From assembly GCA_963513935.1 (NCBI GenBank), contig OY740772.1:99591340-99655339 (forward strand): a stretch of 64,000 nucleotides of DNA. Reading direction: 5' to 3'. Below the pieces are notes generated by a model that worked only from the letters and a program-made list of their open reading frames with translations, searched no databases and had not been told where the DNA came from. The stretch comes from Aphrophora alni. Lineage: Eukaryota; Arthropoda; Insecta; Hemiptera; Aphrophoridae. This document shows positions 35,301 to 46,133 of the stretch, piece by piece (positions within the stretch are counted from its first letter, which is position 1; each line of letters begins with the position of its first letter). The position numbers were made by a program, and so were the translations under genes.

Positions 35301-38300
35301 TAATTTCAGCCTACTATGCCACAATTTAAAACAAAAAAAAACTCAATTAGGTTATATACATTCATTTCTAAATTGGCAATTTTTAAACCTATTCCAAACA
35401 AAAACAATTTTTCTTTGGAATCTAACATTTAACCATTAAACTTTGACATTATAAACATTAGTTTATAAACAAGAGAAGTTTGAAAACTATATTTTAACAT
35501 CAAATTAAATGTCAAGATTCAAGTATTATATAAGATGCATGCAGATTGAACATAATAACGATAGATTTCGTTTTTCAGTAAAATATAATTAAGTTCATAA
35601 CACCCAACTGGTCATAAGCCTGCACTCAATCAAGTATAACTTAGTGCAGGTATATAACTAATCAATTGTGAGAATAACTCATAAATTATACGAAATTCAA
35701 TTAGTTCAACCATTACTCAGAAAAGAAAAAAGAAAATTTTTAAACACAATTCACTATTTCAGTTTAATTGAAGATGAAAAGTAAGTTATGGATGGGAATT
35801 CCTGGCACTGAAGTAATTATAGATGATACAAGATAAAACAATCAATATAGAAGAGTACTGATTTTTGATCAGACTAATAATAATAATAAAATAATAAAAT
35901 AATTGCTCTTGTATAATATAACTTTTGATAATCATTTCACTTTGCCGCGAAATAGCAATATTATGATGGCTGTAATTAGTAAAGGATATTTGTTTCATAT
36001 GAAATAAATATAAATGAAGTTTGCCTTAGCTAACTTTTCTTTTAATAGAATATATATTACCTTGTAAGGTAAAAAACAATTCGCGTACAAACCTATTTAA
36101 TGTGTAATTCACTTAATAGACCTTAACCTAAAAAACTTAAAATTATGCAGTTTTTTTTCATGGAAAATATTTTTGCTCACATAAAAATGTTACTATTCTT
36201 ATAAAGACATATGTGGTAAAAAAATATATCAAAATTGGGGCGCTAGAGTAAACAATTACCAATACCAGTTTACCTAATTATTCATGAGATTAAATTTTTT
36301 AAATTCCCAATTCATTTAGAAAAAAACTTTACTTTGAAAAAGTAAAAATAGTATTTTTCCACAGAATTCACGTTTTCATTGTAAAAATTGAAAATGAAAA
36401 GTACTAAATTCACATACAAATACACTACAGAAAGTCTCGGGAATTGGTGTCAACAAAGTATTTACAGATGATGAGCTACTACATATTGAACAATAAATTA
36501 AGTAGATTATATTTCACATGTGTATTACAGCTTTTTAAATAATTTTACTTTCCTGTGAAATAGGCACATTGTGATAGAATAGACAGGCATCCATTTTCTG
36601 TTTGGACGCCATTTTGTAACACTTAAATATGTAATTTTTTAATTAATTTGACTGAATCTGTGTGTATGTTATTTTCTAATACAACTTCTTTATTTCATGT
36701 AATATTTATTGAAATATCAAGGTTCTGACTCTAATCTGTACCTACCAGGCCGGCTATCTATGAAACATTATATAAAAAGATGTACTCCAACAAAAAATTT
36801 ATTTAAGCATTTTTAGTTTCAAAAGAAATCTTTCTTTGCTAAGTTTTTACTTTCAACAAGTTTTACAAAAAACCTAATTTCCATAGATTCTACTTATTCT
36901 AGACAAACATATTAAATTCTATAAAAATCATACAAATATTATGCATAACAATTTTTATATTAAGAGTTTTAGTGCAAAGAAAATGTCTAGTATCAAATCG
37001 TTTATTCCTCACTTAATTTTAAATAATGCAACTCTTTACCTTCATAAGATTGTTCACATATCATGTCTAATTTAAATTTCTGTATACAACACATCTTCTA
37101 TTATGAACGAATTCTCACTTTGCCGGACACTTTGCTTTCCTACAACGCCCCATGATGCCTCTGAACAAGTCAAAGTCACGTCAACAAGTGAAGCCTACCA
37201 GTGACGCCAAGCAACTTAACCAAACAGAGTTTTTACTTCAATTCCACCATTTCATGTTATGGACAAATAAGAGTTCGCCTTTATCATCTCTGACATCATT
37301 GTATCTATTAGTTTCGTTTGAAAGGGGTTCAGTTTTTCTTCTTTTAACACAACCCGCGCTCTTTTGTCTAAAGAAGTCATTTGAGAGGGCATTGTGCTTT
37401 TCTTAGTATAACACGCCATATGAATTTGGCATATTTTTAATTTAATCTCATGATCGAAAAAGTAAATCACAACCTTTGATGTACACGACAAATTAAGTTA
37501 GGTAGGCTAAAGTCCATTGTATTTACTTCAATCAAAGGTTTTTAGATGGTAATAGGATTTTGTTATTAAAAATTATGAAATTAAATAACTATTTACCTTG
37601 CATTCAAACGGTAATTGTTTACTTAAAGGCGGCTCCTAATTATCGGGAATTTTTTTTTTTATCGTCTACTACATACCTTACTTCTTAAGAATAAATGTTT
37701 TCCTTGCAGAGATCACTTTTTATCTACGGATAGAAAGAGAAAGATGTGATCTATAGAACAGTGTTTTGGTCGACCTGTTTGACAGAAAAATAGATTTGTA
37801 ATCATATGGGGAAAAATGGCGTCGCTTTTACTAAAAACTTCACAGTTCAAATCTTTGATTTTACGCATAAAAATATACGAATTTCACCAATTTTTGGGAT
37901 ATTATTTATAACTTTTTTTTTGCATGATTACGCATCTACGAAACATTAGCTTTCTAACGGTATTTTATTTACTGTGATAGGACGATTCTAAGTGGGCGTA
38001 ATGTTGAATTGCAAAATACGTGTTTTCCAGTCGTTAGACTAGACCATGCATTAAAAATCAACCCGCTAGCGAGTTGGATAACTGTCAGTGGGTTAATTGA
38101 TTAGTCAATTCAGTATATGTGTGTTCGCTTGTTTCATTAGATCTGGCTAGATAACTATATATACATTTAATATATTTATACTTATATAATATTAAGCATA
38201 TTACAGCTTAATATTATGACGTTGTAGTGAGAAATATGTTTGGGGAAATGACTATAAATATAGTCACCTGGCCAGAGCTACCATGACAAATAATGATTTA

Positions 38301-40763
38301 ATAATAAATATCGAGCAATGACACTTGATGAACGAAGTCATAAATATTAATGTAGGGTTTCGAATCAAGAGCTGAATTTAACCTAACAACTACTGAATTC
38401 CCTTATTTTCTTTGTATTATTTGACAGTGAAGAAATGCATTTTGGGACTTCAAAAGTTTCTTTCGACAATAAATATGATCTGATTGTTTGAATACAAGGT
38501 AAATAGTTAACGATTTCATAATTTGTATAAACAAAATCAGATTACCATGTACAATCCATATTTATCCATTCCCTTACACAAAATCATAACCATCGCAATA
38601 TCCGGTTTCATAGAGAAATAAAACTCTCCAATGAAAATTTCTAATTACTGATGCTCAATACATTTGATAAATAATAGAAACGGATTTTATCGCATAATAT
38701 CTAGAAGCTTGTAACCTGTAAGGAGGTCAGTAAAATAAATTCCATAAATGTACATGGTGTAAATTTCTCTGTAGGGTATTTCGTACTTTTTAATGTTCAC
38801 AGTAAAAATTGGGTAATTGTTTACGTAAAGATAATTACTAATTTTTAGGATTTTTTTTATCATCTACTAGGCTACATACCTTACTTCTTAAGAATAAATA
38901 ATGTTTTCATTGTAGAGGTCACTTTCTTTCACTGAAAAAATGACAATTTACAATCTATCAAATTAATGGGTTTGTAGGTTTATACATAATGGCTAATCTT
39001 CAGATTCATGTCTCATATGTTACTAAAGACGAAAGGTTTGGTCAGGTGGATAAATATTTATATATATAGCCATCTGGCCAAACTTTTGAGACATATAATT
39101 ATATCCCCCTACGTATTATAATAAGCAAATTATTAGCCCGGTGGTTATTTATATATCCTGACATATAAATAGCGATCTAGTGTAGTCATTGTGAAATGCG
39201 GATGCGTCAAACTATTCTCGTTGGTATTATGTCATGCCATTATGTGTAACCTATAAACCCGTAAATTGTAATTTTTCAGCGAAAAAAGTAAAAACATTAT
39301 TTATTCTTAAGAAGTAAGGTAGCCAATGTAGTAGATGATTAAAAAAAAAATCAATCCCAAAAATTAGTAGAAACCAGTACAAAATAAAACAAACAATTTT
39401 TTTTTGTAACTTCTACAATTTATTGTGAGTCTTGCCGACCATGGTTTCGCCAGTAACGGCATTGACGAGGCAACAATACAGACTAAGGAATGTTTGAAAC
39501 GACGTGTTCAACATAGAACAGTTACTTACTACAAAGAAGAATGTAAGGGAGTGGAAGATGGGAGGGGTGGGGTACATATGGTCGTAAGGAAAACAACGGG
39601 TTTAATAGAGGTGAGTTGGATAAAAATTCTACCTGATCGTTAAGTACAAGGCTAAAATCTTTACAAATTAATCTCTTAATTTCTAACATTTCCAAGGAAT
39701 TTAGTTTTCTACTTTTATCATTGACATGGGGAATCTTAAATTTAATGAAAATTATAAAAATCTGACACAGAATGATTTTTTAAATGGTTAGAGAAACTAG
39801 AATCATTGTAGAAGTTACAAAAAAAATTTGTTTGTTTTATTTCAAACATGGATTTCTACCAAGTACCATAGGTCAATAGTATCAGTAGTAGAAACCAGTA
39901 CCTTTATGTAAACAAACACTAAAAAGTGAATGTGTTAAATTTTTTAAAGGTTATTGAAGCTATGCCTAATGAATTTTGATTTAAAACATTTGTGTACACA
40001 ATAGGCTCGTTAATTATCCTGCAGCATTACCATCTAATTTCCTAAACATTATTAGCCTAAAATAAGTCTTAGCCTCACATATATTATAAGCATATTTCTT
40101 GAAATTGGAACTGATACAAATATGCACTGGTGCTAGCATATATATGATATTAAAGAAATGCATTTTGGGACTTGAAATGTTTGTTACGCCACATAATATG
40201 ATCTGATCCTTTTATTAGAAGGTACAATACTTTGTTTTCATGATTTTTTTATAGAAAAATCGAAGGACAATCTAGAACTGATATTTACCAACCTGTATTA
40301 GTGAATGAAGTGCACATGTGCCCTACAAGTGATTTTAATACAGCTATAGGATAGAACATGTAACAAATTAGACAATTTCTAAGATTGTAAAAAAAATAAT
40401 GAATTGTGGGGTAAAAAGAATTATTGAAATTATAAGAACGCTATTTTAAAGACAAAATGCCGAGATTTCGCACTTAAATCGATCGGACAATTCTCCTGCA
40501 TATTTACCATGGTATGAGCTATTTAGATCTAGGTTAAAAAACAAATTAGGGTTATTATAGTAAAGGAGGTGCATTTAAAATAACGGATATTTTACACGAA
40601 TACACGGCTTAAACAAGATCAATCTTTTCTGTAACATATTAACCAACATTTACCAATATTCTGTTGATCAATATAGCCTAAAGCCACAACTAACCTTTTC
40701 ACAAAACACTCACCATTTTCTTGGGCAGTATAGATCTACAAATTCTCCAGCGTCGTTTTCCAT
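32381..40763 (-). CDS. RpS21: 40S ribosomal protein S21 (eS21), complete, 83 residues, four coding exons
   Basis: Coding exons on the minus strand are 40763-40714, 34265-34130, 32527-32472 and 32390-32381, total 252 nt, GT-AG throughout. The protein starts [20 protein letters not shown], continues [20 protein letters not shown] and [20 protein letters not shown], and ends [12 protein letters not shown]. The length equals that of the animal family (83). eS21 is a small-subunit protein near the uS2/eS1 platform and takes part in late 40S maturation and initiation. A 5'UTR exon (40935-40859) carries a pyrimidine tract typical of translationally controlled ribosomal-protein mRNAs. The first coding intron is unusually long (6.4 kb) and stuffed with MITEs and SINE-like repeats. 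The gene is divergent from the SPATA22-like gene. Confidence 0.96.
32472..32527 (-). CDS. RpS21: RpS21 coding exon 3
   Basis: Acceptor tttatag, donor gtaagt; encodes [18 protein letters not shown] plus two bases of a Lys codon. Confidence 0.95.
33327..33351. repeat. Poly(T) run
   Basis: 25 consecutive T on the + strand within the RpS21 intron 2; possibly the A-tail of a minus-strand retroposed fragment. Confidence 0.8.
33685..33920 (+). repeat. SINE-like repeat family A, copy in RpS21 intron
   Basis: Starts cttgttgtttaaagggggaa and contains atcatcaccttattaaaaaa, aagactcctagccctcaaat, ccagttaggatcccttga and gtgagcccctgagagg. Confidence 0.78.
34130..34265 (-). CDS. RpS21: RpS21 coding exon 2
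   Basis: Acceptor ttttag, donor gtaaga; encodes [20 protein letters not shown] through AICGAIRRM. Confidence 0.95.
34461..34650 (+). repeat. SINE-like repeat family A, internally deleted copy
   Basis: Starts ccttgttatttaaaggcaaa, then aacctcttggttatctatcg, gaagggaaatctaa-like and gatctagctatatccctcgg blocks; the central aagactcctagcc segment is missing. It lies 195 bp upstream (on the minus strand) of RpS21 exon 2. Confidence 0.7.
34651..38835. other. RpS21 first coding intron, no gene
   Basis: AT-rich; an 11-base G run at about 35131-35141. At about 37640-37735 a single-ended relative of the 38836-39369 MITE (atcgtctactacatacctta + cttcttaagaataaatg) is present without a recognisable partner end. 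Short open frames near 37152-37491 are not recognised. Confidence 0.4.
38836..39369. mobile_element. MITE with ~150-bp terminal inverted repeats (MITE 1)
   Basis: The left end actaatttttaggatttttt ... ctacataccttacttcttaa ... gggtttgtaggtttatacat is mirrored from 39369 back to about 39225 (atgtgtaacctataaacccg ... ttcttaagaagtaaggtagc). Internal ~230 bp non-coding. The arms differ by small substitutions and indels. Confidence 0.75.
39368..39862. mobile_element. MITE with ~55-bp terminal inverted repeats (MITE 2), abutting MITE 1
   Basis: Left agtagaaaccagtacaaaat aaaacaaac ... ttgtaacttctacaat; right attgtagaagttacaaaaaa ... tttgttttatttcaaacatg gatttctacc in inverted order. The interior carries a 72-residue open frame (39425-39643) with no recognised family. 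The outer sequence ccaagtaccataggtcaata on the right reappears reversed at 27109-27140. Confidence 0.65.
40714..40763 (-). CDS. RpS21: RpS21 coding exon 1
   Basis: ATG at 40763 in context gaacaATGG; 16 codons plus TG of the Cys17 codon; donor gtgagt. An acceptor (ttgtgttgcag) lies 6 bp before the ATG, implying a 5'UTR intron 40770-40858. Confidence 0.93.
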
Positions 40764-40858
40764 TGTTCACTGCAACACAAATTCATACAATACAGATTAA
40801 TAATGAAATATTGGTTCATATATAAAATTGGAAATAGACATTTCAATTATAAACTCAC

Positions 40859-40935
40859 ATGCAAATCACAAGATTTTCCTGAATGAAAACGTGTTAGTAA
40901 CTTCGTGTTTAAAACAGGAAGCAGAAGGAAAGGAA
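40859..40935 (-). promoter_or_regulatory. RpS21: RpS21 5'UTR exon with TOP-like pyrimidine tract
   Basis: Minus-strand TTCCTTTCCTTCTGC at 40935-40921 fits the terminal oligopyrimidine start of ribosomal protein mRNAs. The exon ends at 40859 before donor gtgagt. The exact transcription start is inferred. Confidence 0.55.
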
Positions 40936-41593
40936 CGATCAAGATCAAACACAGGGACGGAATTCGGAATGTAATAATTGTATAAAATAACATACGTTGC
41001 CAACTGCAAACAAAAATTTATAACGGCACTCAATATAATAAGGCATCTCTAAAGAAGGAAGAATGTCAGTCTATAATAAGTTTTGATACAACTAAAACAA
41101 ATAATTATATAACTAAATATATTTCTGATAATTATTCAAATGAATTATTTAAGTTTATTCAAAAGACATATAATACAACATTATAGCATGACCCTTTCTT
41201 TAGCAATACTGTAGTGAAATCTAATTAGTGATATTTCCATCTTATTAAAAAAAAGTTTCATATTTATTTCATGGTTCTTCTTACATTAGTCTAACAGGAA
41301 TGAAGAACATAACATAAAATTTGGGAATAATTCAAACAGGGTAACTGGCTGTATATTTACGTATAACATAAAATGTGTAGATTTTCCTTATTGTGATACA
41401 TTTTTATAAGGAACATAAAGATAAAGTGATCAAGGAATCATTGTTTAAATTTCTTTGCCGGCCTGTACTTTGAATTTAGCGGTGAACTTGATTCAGTATC
41501 CATTTTATAATCATTGTCTTTTTTAGTAAAATAATAATTAATATATAAGTAAATCCTTAGTCTTTACTTTTATGACATTGCAGTAATATTAAT
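40936..41593. promoter_or_regulatory. Divergent intergenic/promoter region between RpS21 and the SPATA22-like gene
   Basis: About 0.66 kb separates the inferred RpS21 transcription start (- strand) from the SPATA22-like ATG (+ strand). AT-rich, no clear TATA box placed correctly, no element ends. Confidence 0.45.
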
Positions 41594-41633
41594 ATGGATA
41601 AATTTTCTCAAAACGTTATATCGGCAGATCAAA
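41594..41633 (+). CDS. SPATA22-like exon 1 (start)
   Basis: ATG GAT AAA... 13 codons plus one base, donor gtaagt. The sequence attgcag 10 bp upstream of the ATG could be the acceptor of a 5'UTR intron. The start is the only ATG that opens into this exon, but the exon is short, so it is less certain than the later ones. Confidence 0.55.
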
Positions 41634-44600
41634 GTAAGTAAATAATACAATTTAAGTTTGGAGTTGAAATTTTAAAGTTGAATCCTAGAAAGTTTATGCC
41701 AAACTAATACAAATTATTTTATTGAATTAAATTCGGCTATGTGTCACAACACTTGACTTGTTTGACTTTCTACAGATAGGTCTATGCATAGAAAGTTTTG
41801 GGGGGAAAGTAAAAGTAATTTTGAATTTTCTGTCAAAATACAAAATTGGAAATTCTTTGAAAAAATATATATTAAACTTATAGGTTGTAACTTATTTAGC
41901 CTGTTTCTTTCATAATGACTCACTCAATAGGGACAAATGTGGGATGCAATAATTAAAATTTGCATTGAGTTCAATTTTAATTTTGAGAACCAATTCTTTT
42001 TTGGTACAGTACTTTTCACACATCTATTGTAGCCATTATAATGGTCTGACAAACCCTGTTTGCTAGAGTTCTTTTTTTTATCATTAATCATGTGAATTTA
42101 GATCATATGATTTTTTAAAATGATAAAGGGTTTCTTAAAATTTCTAACTTTAATTGGGTTAGTGGTTTATTTGTGGTTTGGGGATTACTTCTTTCATATT
42201 GTTATTAACCATAGAACCTTTTTCTTATCTCGCATCATAATTTTTCTGTTATTTCAGATCATAATTATTATGATGATTTCTGTAAACACTTTTTAAGATC
42301 AAGAAAAACTTGACTATTACAACCTCTATTTTTTAAAATTATTGTTTAGAATGAGTTGATTATAGATATTGAAGAAGTTTTTGTTAAACTTTTATTAACA
42401 AATTATCAACTTTCAACACCCTCAATGTATGATTAGCTTTATACAGAGCATAGGTATTTTGCATAATATTGTACATTGTGCGCTAATGGACATTTCATGA
42501 AGTTGTTTATCACAGGCAAGGACAGTTGAGGTTATGTTATTGGGATATAAACCAATTTTATGCTTTATTCACAATGATCTTTTTTTAACTTTAAAAAAAT
42601 TTATTAATGATTAATGTACTGTTAATTGTTATTATTTTGATTTACAAATAAATGTAATTATTTTATGAAAGAAAATTCCCCCAAATCACAATAAAACAAT
42701 AACAACACAAAGACTGTATAGTTATTTTTATTCTACCTTATCTACACTTCAATAGCACTGCTATCAACTTCAGAGGTACAATACATACAACCTTAAATCT
42801 TAATAATTACAATTATTACTGCAGTGATGTGTTCCCCCCATCCGTCACCTAATTCCTTCGGGCAATCACAGTTGGCCTCGTCACACATCATGCCAATGAC
42901 CAGGAAATGCCTGCTTACCTTCTATACATGGTATGAAAAATATATAAATAAATTAAAATAGGGTAGGTGGCCCAGTAGTTGACCAGTTAAGGAAATGTTT
43001 TAAATAAACCATTTATAGTTAACTCTTCATAACAGAAAAACATTAACAGTATATACTCAAAATAAAGCTCATTTAATGCTTAATCCATTTTAATAATAAA
43101 AAATTATTACTAAAAGACTATAGTCTAATTATTACAAATGCACCAAAACACTAATAATAGTGTTTGATAATAATACTATTAAAAAAAAACTAACTTTACT
43201 GATGGAGTAACATTTAATATCTTGGTATGAAATATATATAAAGAAACTATAAATAAATAAATATTTATTTGCAGTGGTTCATAATAAAAGGATAAAATAA
43301 AACTAACTTAACTAATGTTAATAATATTCACCACAGTGCTCTAGTGATTTGTATGATAATTATTTTATGTAAAATGGATTTTTAATTTTAATCCTTTTCA
43401 CTTATGATCTGAAATAACAGAAAAAAATAAAATAAAGATAATAATGATGACAGGATAAAAAGGTCTGTTTATTATATCTAAACTAAACATGGTGCAGTCG
43501 GTAAATTAACTATTCAATTACTTAAATATTCTTAATACACTTCAAATGTGTTAGAATGATGGAATTTAATAAGTCTTCAATTCTTAACCTACAATCTGGT
43601 TATATGTGTATTGCAAAGAATTTTCAAATATTCAAACAGGAATTTGAAATATTTGAAAGTTTACAATTTGTGTACTACATTAAAACAAGAGGAAAAAATG
43701 GTAAAATATTGTGGAAGTTTTGGAATTGCACTGAACTCCAAGAAAAGTCGAGTAAAATGCTATGATGAACCTTTTGAAGAATTTATTATAGATCTGAAAA
43801 ATCTTATTTTTACGATTTGATGCTTTTGAATTCCCACACATTACATTTTACAAAAACTGGAAAATATTCTAGTTTACAGGAATTTCAGTTGGAAGTCGTA
43901 AGACAAATGATTGAAAAATACAATGTGGGAAGAGAAAATAAAAGAGTTGCACGCCCTAGTGATAACATCACAACAAGGCATACAGATAGACACTTTCCTT
44001 CTTTGGTTCCATCGACTGAAAAAAAATGTAAGAGGTCATAAGAAAATGCGTTTTGTTTGCACATACAAAACTATAGGATCAGAAAAGAAAAGAAACAAGC
44101 TATATGTACAAAGAAATAAGAACGTGTTGTTGCTCTTTGTGTGATATCTTGCTTTTGTGACTAATACAAAAAAAAAGAAGTTTTAAAGTGTTAAAAAGGT
44201 GTAAATATTTTATAGTGAATATATGTGTGTACAAAAATGAAGAAACAAAGTTTGTGAATCCAAAACTGCTCTTAATAATGGTGAATCAATTTTTGTAATT
44301 TTTATTCTCAATTAGTCTAGTACATGCAAAGTAGAGGTAAGCTAGCCAAAAAAAAATCCAGCATGGAGGGGGGATGGGGGAGTCAGTCCGACATTTATAA
44401 TCCAGCAGTCATAGAGTTAACTGGTAACATTTTTTCTTTTTTTATATATATCACTATATCAACTGGTATCATTCCATTAAAAATGTACAATGCATTTGAA
44501 TAAAATAATTTTTTCCTGCTTAAATTTAAAGTTTTTAATTTTTCTTGGTATCTGAATGGTTGACTAAATAAATATTTGGACTATCACCACACTTCTGTTA

Positions 44601-45742
44601 TTTTATATTATTATCCTTCTAATAGTGTACATTTTCAGTTTGGTGATCTTAAATAGAATGGTGTATACATTTGACTCAACGCAACAAACAGGAAACGTAT
44701 TTTGTTTTTTGAATAAAATGAATAAAGAAAATAATTATTACAAAATGATCAGAGAAATTTATTATATTTATGTATGTTAATATTTAAAACAGGTATAAAT
44801 GTAGTTGTGAGAAAATTGCAGCGTTAACGTTTTGAACACAAAGAACGAAAGCTGTTACTAACCGGAGGCAATTCAGTCCAGCTTAACATTGAAAGGGAGA
44901 GTATGCTCAGAGGATAAATATGTTTGCCGAGACAATGTGGAAATATAGAAAGAAAGTGTTTTCTTGAGAAACTAAGAGTTGTTTTAAAAGTACTGTTATA
45001 TAATAATGAGAGTTAGTTTCTTTTGGCTAAAAACTTTTGAAAGTGAAAAGTCATGATTTTGTAATATCATGCAATAGACAATGTGCATTGCGTAAACCGG
45101 AAAACGCATATAAAAGGAACAAATAACTGTGTTTTAAAGAAAAACTAAATAACTTGAATAGAATGTTTTGAACTAATGATGAAGTAAAAATTGTTACGTT
45201 CATAAACGTGAAATAGAAAACTATAAAAGTTAATTTTAAAACGGGAGACAAGATTTTAGTGAAACGATGCCATGTGACTTCAACCCGGAAAAGAAGCGTT
45301 TTTTTAATTAAAAGTTCTAAATAAAACATTCAAGTTAACTTTTATGAGTGAATGCATGTCTGGTATAACATGCCTAAACTATTTTCTATATAAACTAATA
45401 AATATAATTAATTGAAACTTGTGATTTATTGTGGAAATTTGAATATTGCGTTTATTGAATTGTCTCATGTTTTTTTTAAAGAGATATGATGTGTTATTGG
45501 AGTATAATTTTATAAATATTTTATAAATAAAAGATTTTCCTTGTTTAATTTTTTTAAATTTGATGTTTTGAACCGAAAAAAGAATTAAAGTTTTATGAAA
45601 GTTATTATGTTGGATAAAAAAATATTAGCTTCTGAATACATAAAAATTTTAATTTAAAAATACGTTGCAACCATAAACAATAATAATAAATAAAATTATA
45701 ATGAACGTAATTTTTTGATTAATTTAGTATGTGCATATGATG

Positions 45743-45780
<38 letters not shown>

Positions 45781-46069
45781 CTATCTTTACTGGTGATATT
45801 GTATTTTTATGAACTCTGATGTTATATTATGTTTATCAATAATAAAATGTACATTTCAGAAAAAAGGATTCTGTACTTTATTAATATTCTACATAGTACA
45901 CTTTTTCAAAAGAACTTGCGACCTCAGAGATACTTTACACTCTCTTCAAGAGTAATAATTGTTTTTATTTTTTAAATTTTTGTAATAAAACATTACAAAA
46001 TGGCACCCAACTTTATCAAATAATCATTTCAAAACTCTTGTTTAATTTTGAATTATTTCATACTTGTTT

Positions 46070-46133
<64 letters not shown>

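Noticed and set aside
37152..37491. Opposing 84- and 79-residue ORFs in the RpS21 intron
   Set aside because: No recognisable domain, no splice or start context, and overlap on both strands suggests chance.
45235..45330. GDKILVKRCHVTSTRKR as an integrase C-terminal fragment
   Set aside because: Too short, no neighbouring retroelement motifs, and many stops around it.
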